Assembly (NCBI GenBank): GCA_023411215.1
Contig: JAEYOY010000064.1
Span: 97,973 to 161,972 of the forward strand
DNA length: 64,000 nucleotides
Reading direction: 5' to 3'
DNA from: Bacillota bacterium
GTDB taxonomy: Bacteria; Bacillota; Clostridia; Lachnospirales; Lachnospiraceae
Shown here: positions 36,902 to 45,704 of the stretch, piece after piece
Numbering within the stretch: the first letter of the stretch is position 1
Layout: every line of letters starts with the position of its first letter
The notes under the pieces: model-generated
Database searches by the model: none
What the model saw: only the letters and a program-made list of their open reading frames with translations
What the model was told of the DNA's origin: nothing
Position numbers and translations under genes: made by a program

Positions 36902-38401
36902 ATGAAGGCAAAGTTAATAATTAACAAAGATTTTACGGTTGGAACAATTGATAAAAGGATCTATGGGTCCTTTATTGAACATCTTGGAAGAGCTGTATAT
37001 AACGGAATTTATGAACCTACTCATCCAACAGCGGATGATTGTGGGTTTCGTAAAGATGTATTAGAGATGGTAAATCAATTAAATGTACCAATTGTTCGTT
37101 ATCCCGGAGGTAACTTTGTCTCGGGTTACAATTGGGAGGATGGTATTGGTCCCAAGGAGAAGCGTCCTAGGCGTGCAGAATTAGCATGGCATGTGATTGA
37201 GACGAATGAAGTGGGGATTGATGAATTTCAGGAATGGGCGAAACGAGCTAATACAGAAATTATGCAAGCGGTTAATTTAGGAACCAGAGGAGCCGAGGAA
37301 GCCCGTAATCTGCTAGAGTATTGTAACTTCCGGGGAGGAACCTATTATAGCGATATGCGTCGTGCCCATGGATTTGAAGAACCATTTAATATAAAGGTAT
37401 GGTGTCTTGGAAATGAAATGGACGGATCATGGCAGATTGGAGCTAAAACTGCTGAGGAATACGGAAGAATTGCATGTGAAACCGCTAAAATTATGAAGGA
37501 GTTAGATCCAAGTATCGAATTAGTTGCTTGCGGCAGCTCCAGCCTATTCATGTCTACCTTCGGTAAATGGGAATCTACGGTACTAGAACATACTTATGAT
37601 TATGTAGATTATATATCTCTTCATAACTATTATGGAAACCGCGAGAATAATACCAAAGCCTATCTTGCATGTTCCATTGACATGGATAATTTTATTAAAT
37701 CTGTAATCGCTATTTGTGATTATGTAAAAGCAGTTAAGCATTCTGATAAGACAATAAATCTATCCTTTGATGAATGGAATGTATGGTTTCATAGCAATGA
37801 AGCAGATAAGAAGCTGGAGCGATGGCAGATTGCGCCACACCAATTAGAAGATTTATATAATTTTGAAGATGCCTTGGTTGTTGGTTGTCTTCTTATTACG
37901 CTGTTAAAGAATTGTGATCGTGTTAAGATGGCTTGTCTTGCACAGCTTGTCAATGTAATTGCACCCATTATGACGGAAAATGGGGGGAATACATGGGCAC
38001 AAACTATTTTTTATCCATTTATGCATGCTTCAAATTATGGTAGAGGAGTTGTGTTCATTCCCGTTGTAACGAGTGAAAAATATGATACAGACCGATTGAA
38101 GGATGTGCCATATGCTGAAACGATAGGCGTATTGAATGAGGAAAAAGGTGAGCTTACGGTGTTTGCTGTAAACCGTTCCTTGGAAGAAAATATTGACTTA
38201 GAAATAGATTTGCGGGATTTTGAAAATGCAAAATTGATTGAACATATTGTTCTGGAGCATGATGATATGAAGGCGGTCAATACATTAGAAAATCCTGATA
38301 ATGTAGTACCTCATAATAATGGAGTAACAAAGCTGAGCAATATTTTGGCAACAGCAACCTTAAATAAACATTCTTGGAATGTAATACGCTTCCAGATATA
38401 A
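36902..38401 (+). CDS. Alpha-L-arabinofuranosidase, GH51 (copy 2)
   Basis: Second GH51 enzyme of the island. IYGSFIEHLGRAVYNGIYEP opens the barrel; PIVRYPGGNFVSGYNWEDGI is the typical substrate loop. The acid/base is Glu172 in CLGNEMDGSWQIG and the nucleophile Glu291 in LSFDEWNVWF. The C-terminal jelly roll ends with NKHSWNVIRFQI. 499 aa, cytoplasmic. It belongs to the main bacterial AbfA branch, whereas copy 1 is from another branch, so the two probably cleave differently linked arabinose side chains. A strong terminator follows. Confidence 0.95.
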   Translation: MKAKLIINKDFTVGTIDKRIYGSFIEHLGRAVYNGIYEPTHPTADDCGFRKDVLEMVNQLNVPIVRYPGGNFVSGYNWEDGIGPKEKRPRRAELAWHVIETNEVGIDEFQEWAKRANTEIMQAVNLGTRGAEEARNLLEYCNFRGGTYYSDMRRAHGFEEPFNIKVWCLGNEMDGSWQIGAKTAEEYGRIACETAKIMKELDPSIELVACGSSSLFMSTFGKWESTVLEHTYDYVDYISLHNYYGNRENNTKAYLACSIDMDNFIKSVIAICDYVKAVKHSDKTINLSFDEWNVWFHSNEADKKLERWQIAPHQLEDLYNFEDALVVGCLLITLLKNCDRVKMACLAQLVNVIAPIMTENGGNTWAQTIFYPFMHASNYGRGVVFIPVVTSEKYDTDRLKDVPYAETIGVLNEEKGELTVFAVNRSLEENIDLEIDLRDFENAKLIEHIVLEHDDMKAVNTLENPDNVVPHNNGVTKLSNILATATLNKHSWNVIRFQI

Positions 38402-38448
38402 ACATCGAAGAAATTTCGTTTTGCAAACGATCTATTGTCAGGAATAGA

Positions 38449-38482
38449 ATAGCCACTCGATCTGGTTGAGTGGCTATTTTTA
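38449..38482 (+). terminator. Terminator after GH51 copy 2
   Basis: ATAGCCACTC (38449-38458) pairs with GAGTGGCTAT (38468-38477) and is followed by T residues. A further palindromic stretch, TCGTTT-TGC-AAACGA, lies just upstream at 38415-38429. Confidence 0.8.
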
Positions 38483-38553
38483 ATACTTGCATTGCAAGCA
38501 TCAATAGTGTCAGCATGCGGACACTTTGATCGAAATTAAAAGGAGGATAAGTT

Positions 38554-40785
38554 ATGAATAGGGCTAAGCTTAAGAGTAGATTATGGTATGATAAGCCGGC
38601 GGGTTGTTGGGAAGAGGCTCTGCCGATAGGAAATGGTCGTATGGGTGCTATGATATTTGGCACAGTAGAAGCTGAGCATATTCAATTGAATGAGGACAGT
38701 GTTTGGTATGGAGGCCCTGTTGATCGTAATAATACGGATGCTTTAAAAAATCTCCCGAAGATAAGGGAATTGATTTTAAACGGACAGATTCCGGAAGCAC
38801 AGGAGCTGATGATATATGCTTTATCGGGAATTCCTCAGAGTCAAAAACCTTATCAATCCCTTGGAGATTTGTCTATAAGCTTCAAGGGAATGGAAGGAAA
38901 CAAAACCGATTATGTACGATGTCTATCTCTTGATGATGCGATTCATACCATGCAGGTTACAGTAGGCGAAAATGTCTATAAAAGAGAAAGTTTTTTATCT
39001 GCAGTGGATGATGTGATGGTTATGCATGTTACAACAGGGAGATTTAAAAAGATATCCTTCTCTGCTTTACTCACAAGGGGACGATTTTATGACAGCGTGG
39101 TAGGAGTATCACAAGATACCATTATGCTGAAAGGCGATCTCGGTAAGGATGGACTTGATTTCGCCATGATGTTGAAGGTGGTGGTGGAGGGAGGAACCTG
39201 TGAAGTCATTGGAGAACATCTAGTCGTGAATAATGCAGATGCCGTAACTTTACTGTTTACTGCTGGTACTACGTTCCGTTTTGAGGCTCTAGAGCGGCAA
39301 TTAATTGAGATTTTGAGTAATGCAGCCATCCAAGGCTATAGAGCCCTGAAAGCTCGTCATATAGCAGATTATAAGAGTCTATACGATAGAGTGACCTTTG
39401 AGCTGGATGGTATAGAAGCTTACGAGGAGTTTACCACTGCGAAACGTCTGGAAAAATCGAAAAAGGAAGAAGTTGATAAAGGCATGGCCAAATTATATTT
39501 TGATTTCGGTCGCTACCTTTTAATATCATGTAGTAGAGAGGGAACACTTCCTGCTAACCTACAAGGGATATGGAATAAAGATATGAGCCCGGCGTGGGAT
39601 TCTAAATATACGATTAACATAAACACGCAGATGAATTATTGGCCGGCAGAAGTATGTAATCTGTCAGAATGTCATAAGCCTCTTTTCGATTTAATAAAGA
39701 GAATGGTTCCAAACGGTCAAAAAACCGCAAAAGTCATGTACAATTGTCGAGGCTTTGTAGCACATCATAATACCGATATGTGGGGGGATACAGCGGTTCA
39801 GGATCATTGGATTCCGGCATCGTACTGGGTTCTGGGTGCGGCTTGGCTATGTACCCATCAATGGATGCATTATGAATATACACAGGATAAGGAATTTTTA
39901 AAGAATACATTTCCAATTATGAGAGAGGCAGCCCTATTTTTCCTTGATTTCTTAATCGAGGATAAAGGATATCTAAAGGTATGTCCTTCTGTATCTCCGG
40001 AGAACATTTATATTCTTTCGAATGGTGTAAGTGGAGCGGTTACTATAGGGGCTACCATGGATAACCAGATACTTAGGGATTTATTCAATCAATGCCTTAA
40101 AGCAGCCGAAATCCTAGGAGTTCAGGATGAACTAAATCAAAAGATCAAAGAAGCAATAGGAAAACTGATACCAACGCAGATTGGAGCACGAGGAAATATT
40201 ATGGAATGGGCAGAAGATTATGAGGAAATGGAACCGGGACATAGGCACATCTCCCATCTATACGGTCTTCATCCATCATATCAGATTACAATGGAGGATA
40301 CCCCGGATTTGGCAGAGGCAGCGAGGCGTACCCTTGAATTAAGACTAGCCCATGGAGGGGGTCATACCGGATGGAGCCGAGCTTGGATTATTAATCTGTA
40401 TGCAAAACTATGGGATGGGGAAGAAGCTTATCATAATTTGGAACAGCTAATCTCAAGATCCACCCTACCCAATCTCTTTGACAATCATCCTCCTTTTCAA
40501 ATCGACGGTAACTTTGGCGGTACAGCTGCTATCGCTGAGATGTTAGTACAAAGTACGGATCATAGAATTATTTTACTTCCTGCGTTACCCAAGATATGGA
40601 AGGATGGAAGTATCAAAGGTCTGTGTGTGCGTGGCGGTGCAGAGATAGATATGGAATGGCATGACTGTCTATTATCAAAATGTATCATAAAGGCAAAACA
40701 TCAATTTCAAACAGAGGTTATTTATAAGCTAAATCGAATTAGGATCGCTTTAGAAGCAGGAGAAGAAACGATACTTTCACTGTAG
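38554..40785 (+). CDS. GH95 alpha-L-fucosidase / alpha-L-galactosidase-type enzyme
   Basis: Inverting GH95 hydrolase. The N-terminal sandwich begins LWYDKPAGCWEEALPIGNGR and MGAMIFG, followed by LNEDSVWYGGP. The (alpha/alpha)6 barrel contains LPANLQGIWNKD, the catalytic-site region VAHHNTDMWGDTA, and QIDGNFGGTAAIAEML with the expected Asp. 743 aa, near family size, no signal peptide. GH95 enzymes act on alpha-L-fucosides, and some on alpha-L-galactosyl caps of glucuronoarabinoxylan; next to arabinoxylan genes the latter is attractive but unproven. ATG follows AAAGGAGG. Last metabolic gene before the recombination module. Confidence 0.9.
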   Translation: MNRAKLKSRLWYDKPAGCWEEALPIGNGRMGAMIFGTVEAEHIQLNEDSVWYGGPVDRNNTDALKNLPKIRELILNGQIPEAQELMIYALSGIPQSQKPYQSLGDLSISFKGMEGNKTDYVRCLSLDDAIHTMQVTVGENVYKRESFLSAVDDVMVMHVTTGRFKKISFSALLTRGRFYDSVVGVSQDTIMLKGDLGKDGLDFAMMLKVVVEGGTCEVIGEHLVVNNADAVTLLFTAGTTFRFEALERQLIEILSNAAIQGYRALKARHIADYKSLYDRVTFELDGIEAYEEFTTAKRLEKSKKEEVDKGMAKLYFDFGRYLLISCSREGTLPANLQGIWNKDMSPAWDSKYTININTQMNYWPAEVCNLSECHKPLFDLIKRMVPNGQKTAKVMYNCRGFVAHHNTDMWGDTAVQDHWIPASYWVLGAAWLCTHQWMHYEYTQDKEFLKNTFPIMREAALFFLDFLIEDKGYLKVCPSVSPENIYILSNGVSGAVTIGATMDNQILRDLFNQCLKAAEILGVQDELNQKIKEAIGKLIPTQIGARGNIMEWAEDYEEMEPGHRHISHLYGLHPSYQITMEDTPDLAEAARRTLELRLAHGGGHTGWSRAWIINLYAKLWDGEEAYHNLEQLISRSTLPNLFDNHPPFQIDGNFGGTAAIAEMLVQSTDHRIILLPALPKIWKDGSIKGLCVRGGAEIDMEWHDCLLSKCIIKAKHQFQTEVIYKLNRIRIALEAGEETILSL

Positions 40786-40921
40786 TTAATATTTTTATTG
40801 TTAACATACTACATTTGAATAAGTAATAAATAGTTGTAGGAAGGATGTTTGTTAAGGGAGGGGGCATATACAATAGATTTCATCAATATAATCTAATGAG
40901 AAATAACAAGGCCGTGATTAT

Positions 40922-41029
40922 ATGGATAAACTAGTGATACATAACCATTACAAAGAGCAGAATAAAGTAAAGAGAGAGCAGGAGATTATCCGGATTGTTC
41001 TGAGAATAATTATGCAAAAAATCAGCTGA
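40922..41029 (+). CDS. Small ORF upstream of the recombinase, 35 aa
   Basis: Reads MDKLVIHNHYKEQNKVKR followed by an amphipathic Ile/Arg-rich helix (EIIRIVLRIIMQKIS). No family recognised and the ribosome site is weak. The C-terminal half could form a helix. It lies 72 bp before the recombinase and is separated from it by a terminator-like hairpin, so it may be a leader peptide or a recombination directionality factor; both are inference. Confidence 0.35.
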   Translation: MDKLVIHNHYKEQNKVKREQEIIRIVLRIIMQKIS

Positions 41030-41033
41030 TGGC

Positions 41034-41077
41034 AAAAGAGGTTTGAGATTGATTTACTAATTTTCTACCTCTTTTTT
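41034..41077 (+). terminator. Terminator or attenuator before the recombinase
   Basis: AAAAGAGGT (41034-41042) pairs with ACCTCTTTT (41067-41075), continuing into T residues. It stands 24 bp before the recombinase ATG and would limit read-through into it. Confidence 0.5.
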
Positions 41078-41100
41078 GCATAGAAAGGGGCCTAAGATAT

Positions 41101-42705
41101 ATGGAAAAAGCAGCTATTTATTGTAGATTATCAAAAGAAGATGTGGATAAGTTAAGAAGGGGAGATGACAGCGAGAGTATCCAAAATCAGAAAATGCTTT
41201 TAATGGATTATGCAATGAAACATAATATGATGATTTATAAGATTTACAGCGATGATGACTATTCCGGTACCGACAAAGGCAGACCCGAATGGGGCAAAAT
41301 GCTAAAGGATGCTGAGAATGGTGAATTTAATATACTAATTTGTAAAACCCAGAGCAGATTCACAAGAGAAATGGAAATGGTAGAAAAGTATCTTCATGGT
41401 TTATTTCCCCAATGGGGTATCCGATTTATTGGTGTAGTGGATCACGTGGATACCAATATGGAAGGAAATAAAAAGGCCAGACAGATCAATGGACTGGTGA
41501 ATGAATGGTACCTTGAAGATTTATCGAATAATATTAAGGCAGTTTTTAGAAAGAAAATGGAGGATGGTCAATTTCTTGGAGCTTTTGCACCATATGGCTA
41601 TAAAAATGATCCCAATGACAGACATGCATTAATTGTTGATGAAGAAGCAGCAAAAGTAGTCAAAAAGATTTACGATTTATACATTGAGGGATATAGTATA
41701 AAAAGAATTTGCTACATACTGACGGAGTCACAAATCCTTACACCGACAGTGTATAAGCAAAGTATGGGATATACCTACAAGAACCCGAACGCTAAATTAT
41801 CGATATCAAAATTTGGTGTATGGGGTCCGACGACTGTGAGAAATATATTAGCGAATACCACTTATATAGGTATTTTGACACAAGGTAAAGTGAAAAAGCT
41901 AAGCTATAAGAGCAAAAAGGTTATTAATGCTCCCGAAAGCGAGTGGATTATTAAAGAGAATAATCATGAAGCCATAATTGACCGGAGTACCTTCAATCAA
42001 ATCCAAAGAATGCTTGAGTCAAAGAGAACAGTAAGTGGTGATGCGAAGGGAAATAAGAAATTAAAAGCCCATTGCTTAGCCGGTAAAGTGAAATGTCCGG
42101 CCTGTGGATCAAGTCTTATTAAGACAGGCGGAGGCAGCTCTCAGGAAAGTCGTTATCTAAGGTGCCAATTGGCGAATAAAACCAGAAATAAAATGTGTAC
42201 ACCTCATTCTGTTCGTTTAAATCAATTAAAAGATATAGTAGCAAATGAGATACGAAGGTTAATCAATTCAGCTCTAAATGAGGACAATGTGTGGTGTCTT
42301 GAAGCTAAATTGAATAATATTTCTGATATAAATATTGTAATTGAGACAAAAATGAAAGAGCTATATCGCATAAACCGTATTATACAAGATAATAAGGATG
42401 CGTTATCCTCATTGTATATGGATAAAGTAAAGAAAATTGTGACCGAAGAGGAATATGTCATACATAAAGATAAATTTCTAAATTCCATAAGTGAGCAACA
42501 GGAAAAACATTCAAGGTTACAGAATGAAATTGAAGAACTGAGGGCTACCCATATAGAAAATTCGGATGCTCTGTCATTGGCTAAAAAGTATGTAGACTTT
42601 GAAGAGCTGACGAGCGAAATTGTATCATATTTTATTGACCATATTGATGTCGGCGAAAAAGATGTGTATGGTAGTCAGGATATCCATATTCATTGGAACG
42701 TATAA
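41101..42705 (+). CDS. Large serine recombinase (site-specific integrase/excisionase)
   Basis: Catalyses integration and excision of the element. The N-terminal resolvase domain begins AAIYCRLSKED with nucleophile Ser11; SRFTRE and the DDDYSGTDKGRPEW block are family-typical. The Recombinase domain spans about residues 165-275 (GAFAPYGYKNDP, WGPTTVRNILANTTYIGIL). A zinc ribbon follows (CPACGSSL and a later Cys pair, about residues 335-370), then a coiled coil (about 400-490) typical of the integrase synapsis motif. 534 aa, TnpX/phage-integrase class. The stop is 33 bp from the right core, the usual arrangement for such elements. ATG follows GAAAGGGG. Confidence 0.95.
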   Translation: MEKAAIYCRLSKEDVDKLRRGDDSESIQNQKMLLMDYAMKHNMMIYKIYSDDDYSGTDKGRPEWGKMLKDAENGEFNILICKTQSRFTREMEMVEKYLHGLFPQWGIRFIGVVDHVDTNMEGNKKARQINGLVNEWYLEDLSNNIKAVFRKKMEDGQFLGAFAPYGYKNDPNDRHALIVDEEAAKVVKKIYDLYIEGYSIKRICYILTESQILTPTVYKQSMGYTYKNPNAKLSISKFGVWGPTTVRNILANTTYIGILTQGKVKKLSYKSKKVINAPESEWIIKENNHEAIIDRSTFNQIQRMLESKRTVSGDAKGNKKLKAHCLAGKVKCPACGSSLIKTGGGSSQESRYLRCQLANKTRNKMCTPHSVRLNQLKDIVANEIRRLINSALNEDNVWCLEAKLNNISDINIVIETKMKELYRINRIIQDNKDALSSLYMDKVKKIVTEEEYVIHKDKFLNSISEQQEKHSRLQNEIEELRATHIENSDALSLAKKYVDFEELTSEIVSYFIDHIDVGEKDVYGSQDIHIHWNV

Positions 42706-42714
42706 TTTTTTACC

Positions 42715-42747
42715 TTAAATAATATTTTTTAATCACCCAACCCATGT
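42715..42747 (+). other. attR: inner arm plus core AACCCATGT
   Basis: The arm TTAAATAATATTTTTTAA then TCACC (42715-42737) is followed by C and the core 42739-42747. It is the inverted partner of the arm inside attL, so the circle junction would be an imperfect palindrome centred on the core. Confidence 0.8.
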
Positions 42748-43876
42748 AGCAGGGATTGCAGCAGGGAATGGCAGGGCAAGTAACGGAGTTTATCGTGGAG
42801 TGGCATCTCGGAGTGATCTTATTATCGTGAAGCTTGGGGCATCGGTTGGGGCATCCTTTCCCAGAACGTCACAACTAATGCAGGGTATTGATTTTGTTAT
42901 AAAGTATAGCGTCGTACTTGGCAGACCGGTGGCAATCAATATTAGCTTTGGTAATAATTATGGCTCCCATACCGGACGAACGTTATTGGAAAGCTTTATC
43001 AATGATATTTCCCTTATGTGGACTACCAGCATCGTAATAGGTACCGGCAATGAAGGGGCAACAGGTAATCACGCTCAGGGAGTGCTGACTGTGGGCACGA
43101 ATCAGGCTGTTGAGCTGGCAGTCAGTGAGTTTGAGTTCTCCCTCAATATTCAGATCTGGAAGAATTATTATGATCACTTTGACGTTTCAATAACGGCACC
43201 CAACGGTACCAGAGTAGGACCGATCCCAAGAATTCTAGGAACGCAGCAGTTTCGGATTGGTCAGACGGAGATCCTGCTGTATTACGGAGATCCAACGCCT
43301 TTTAATCCACAACAGGAGATATACATTGAACTAATTCCTGTCAATAGATACATCAATTCGGGAGTGTGGAGAATTGAGTTGGTACCGCAAAGAATTGTTA
43401 CCGGTGATTATGATATGTGGTTGCCTGCCGGCGGGGTCAAGAATCCGGCAACCAGATTTCTCCTGCCTTCGGAATTTACTACCCTGACAGTGCCCTCTAC
43501 GGCAGATATGGTAATTACCGTCGGAGCCTACAACGCATATACCGACAGCTATGCTCCTTTTTCAGGGAGAGGCTTTACCCGTAATCTTCGGATCAAACCC
43601 GATCTGGTGGCACCCGGAGTGAATATTAACTCCTGCGCTCCCGGTGGTGGTTATGCGGTGCGCTCCGGTACCTCCATGGCCACTCCCTTTGTAACCGGAA
43701 GTGCTGCTTTGCTGATGCAGTGGGGAATTGTACAAGGGAATGACCCTTATCTCTATGCAGAAAAGATAAAGGCATATCTGATTAACGGTGCCAGGCAGCT
43801 ACGAGTTGAAAGTGTGTATCCGAACCGGACACTTGGGTATGGAGCGTTGTGCCTGGAGAATAGCCTGCCGGGGTGA
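42739..43876 (+). pseudogene. CspB-like subtilase, 3' part
   Basis: Continues the protease from THVAGIAAGNG without frame error for 375 codons beyond the core, although it has no ribosome site of its own. It holds the jelly-roll domain inserted in Csp-type subtilases (about reconstructed residues 310-430, NIQIWKNYYDHFDVSITAPN) and the catalytic serine Ser510 in RSGTSMATPFVTGSAAL. Joined to the 5' part, the protein is 576 aa, normal for this family. The intact coding state suggests that the interruption is recent or reversible. Confidence 0.9.
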
Positions 43877-44156
43877 TTAAGGTGTATTTTTGTGATGGAG
43901 TGGAGGTATCCTTATCCCTACGGACGCAAAGAGTATTGCGGAAAAATTGAGAGAAATTGAGGGGTGTAAATTCTATAGATGTAGTATAAGATGATATTAA
44001 GGCGAAGGATAGCTGATTTTGGGTAAATTGATTTCTGTGCCACAATTACTCAGAATTTCCAGCAGATACCACATGCATTCCGGTTAAATATGTCGTATAA
44101 TAAGTGCGTAACATATTTAACAAATATGTAACATTTAGATTACATAAGGAGGTAAT

Positions 44157-45320
44157 ATGGTATCAGTACGTAAGATTGCTACTTGTATGCTGGTTGGAAC
44201 ATTAGCATTTGCAGGGCATACAGAAACTGCAAAGGCAGCAGAAACCCCGGTTGCTGGAATAGATTTGTTATTGTCAAATCTTAATTTCGGTTCACAAGCA
44301 GTGAATATAGGTTTGCAAACATTTCTTTTATCAAAATCAATAGAGCAGGAAAATGATCTTGCATTTGCCAATGTCGATAACTATGTAAATATAAGAAGCG
44401 AATCCAATGAGGATAGTAAAATACTTGGTAAGCTTTACAAGAATAGTGCAGCAACCATTCTTAAAAAAGAAGGTGAATGGTATCAGGTGAAATCTGGAGC
44501 TGTTACTGGGTACATAAAGGCGGAATTCCTGTTAACCGGGGAGAGTGCAGAAGAATTCTCCAAAAAGGTTGGAGATACCTTTGCTACTGTGAATACCGCC
44601 ACATTAAGAGTAAGAGAAAAGGCATCAGAGCAATCTGCTATAGTCACTCTTATTCCAATCGGCGAAGAATATAAGGTAACAGATGAAAAGGAAGACTGGG
44701 TAAAAATCTCAATTGATCAAGCTACTACCGGGTATGTGGCAAAGGATTATGTGACCTTGAGGAAGGTCTATGCACAGGCTGTGTCCATCGAAGAAGAGCA
44801 GGCTAGGCTGGAACAAGAAGCGGAAGCTGCTGTGCAGACTATGAGTCTGGGGGCTGCACAGCGCTCCGATACAGCTCAAGGATCTACTGCTAAGAGTGAG
44901 GTAAAGAGCAGCGCTATCTCTGTTAGCAAGTCGGAAACGAGCCAAGCTTCAGATAATTCCTCTCTGAGAAATCAGATCGTGAATTATGCACTTAAGTTCG
45001 AGGGCAATCCCTATGTCTGGGGTGGTACAAGCTTAACCAGAGGTGCTGACTGCTCCGGCTTCACCCAGTCCGTATTGGCATACTTCGGAATTAGCATACC
45101 GAGAACCTCTAGAGCACAGGCTGCAAGCGGAAGAAGGGTGGATATGGATGATATCCAGCCAGGAGATCTGATTTTCTACCGAAAAAATGGTACAATTAAT
45201 CATGTTGCCTTATATATAGGTAACGGGAAGGTAATCGGTGCGAAGAGTTCGAGGGAAGGCATTCGTATAACGAATTATAATTACCGTACGCCCTACAAAG
45301 CGGTGAGCTATATCAATTAA
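44157..45320 (+). CDS. Secreted NlpC/P60 peptidoglycan endopeptidase with two SH3b domains
   Basis: Exported cell-wall hydrolase cleaving peptide stems. A signal peptide (TCMLVGTLAFAGHTETAKA) occupies about residues 1-25. Two bacterial SH3 domains at about 70-125 (YVNIRSESNEDSKILGKLY) and 140-200 (TLRVREKASEQSAIVTLIP) precede a low-complexity Gln/Ser linker. The catalytic NlpC/P60 domain (about 270-387) has Cys in RGADCSGFTQSVLAYFG and His in NHVALYIGNGKVIGA. 387 aa. ATG lies 7 nt after AAGGAGG. Monocistronic, 280 bp after the protease 3' part. Confidence 0.93.
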   Translation: MVSVRKIATCMLVGTLAFAGHTETAKAAETPVAGIDLLLSNLNFGSQAVNIGLQTFLLSKSIEQENDLAFANVDNYVNIRSESNEDSKILGKLYKNSAATILKKEGEWYQVKSGAVTGYIKAEFLLTGESAEEFSKKVGDTFATVNTATLRVREKASEQSAIVTLIPIGEEYKVTDEKEDWVKISIDQATTGYVAKDYVTLRKVYAQAVSIEEEQARLEQEAEAAVQTMSLGAAQRSDTAQGSTAKSEVKSSAISVSKSETSQASDNSSLRNQIVNYALKFEGNPYVWGGTSLTRGADCSGFTQSVLAYFGISIPRTSRAQAASGRRVDMDDIQPGDLIFYRKNGTINHVALYIGNGKVIGAKSSREGIRITNYNYRTPYKAVSYIN

Positions 45321-45347
45321 TAAAATATTGTAGAACGTAGTATTACA

Positions 45348-45456
45348 TAAGAGGTTGTTTAAAACATAGTATAACAGTAAAGGGAAGGGTAACATGCATC
45401 CTGAAGATGCTGTTATCCTTCCCTTATCTGGTGAAGATGTTTGAAACAACCTCTTA
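45348..45456. repeat. Small MITE-like inverted repeat (109 bp)
   Basis: Terminal repeats TAAGAGGTTGTTT (45348-45360) and AAACAACCTCTTA (45444-45456) enclose a second near-perfect stem AAGGGAAGGGTAACA / TGTTATCCTTCCCTT. The ends are related in style to the AAGGGGCTGTTGCA family but not the same. It lies just after the NlpC/P60 gene and can also act as its terminator. Confidence 0.7.
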
Positions 45457-45704
45457 TTTTGCGAAGGTTTAATGAAGTATTAACCAACATTGTTGGCTGG
45501 ATATGAGTATATCCGCATAAAATTTATGAAGAAAAATTTTATTAAATACTGGACAGCAATTATTCAAAGGATTATAGTATACTTGCAATATGGTATCCTA
45601 TAGTAGGCTGTAAATGGAGCAATAATGGACCTTTATAAATAATAATCATGGACATAGAAGCATATCATATTACAGGAATATACTATACGAAAGGAGGAAA
45701 TTGC
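45457..45704. other. Region upstream of the ZIP gene
   Basis: About 250 bp after the repeat; AT-rich, with nothing firm beyond the ribosome site AAAGGAGG of the ZIP gene. Confidence 0.4.

Larger units (their letters stand above)
40786..41100. other. Recombinase upstream region
   Basis: 315 bp holding a tiny open frame (40922-41029) and a hairpin with a T run (41034-41077), both described separately. AAGGGAGGGGGC near 40855 looks like a ribosome site but no open frame follows it at proper distance. Confidence 0.5.
20706..42747 (+). mobile_element. 22-kb serine-recombinase element inserted in the subtilase gene
   Basis: Bounded by direct copies of AACCCATGT at 20706-20714 and 42739-42747. Excision between them would remove 22,033 bp and restore codons for GHGTHVAGIAAGNG in the protease. 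The right end carries a large serine recombinase whose stop codon is 33 bp from the core. Joining the two ends gives an attP with near-palindromic arms. Cargo is a complete arabinoxylan-type utilisation set with transporter and chemoreceptor. There are no conjugation, capsid or replication genes, so it is an integrative island rather than a phage or ICE. Confidence 0.9.

Noticed and set aside
38508..38525. GTGTCAGCATGCGGACAC, similar to the palindrome near 545-567
   Set aside because: The common part is short and palindromic; similarity may be coincidental and the contexts differ.
20706..42747. Prophage or integrative conjugative element
   Set aside because: No capsid, tail, lysis, relaxase, coupling-protein or replication genes lie between the att sites.
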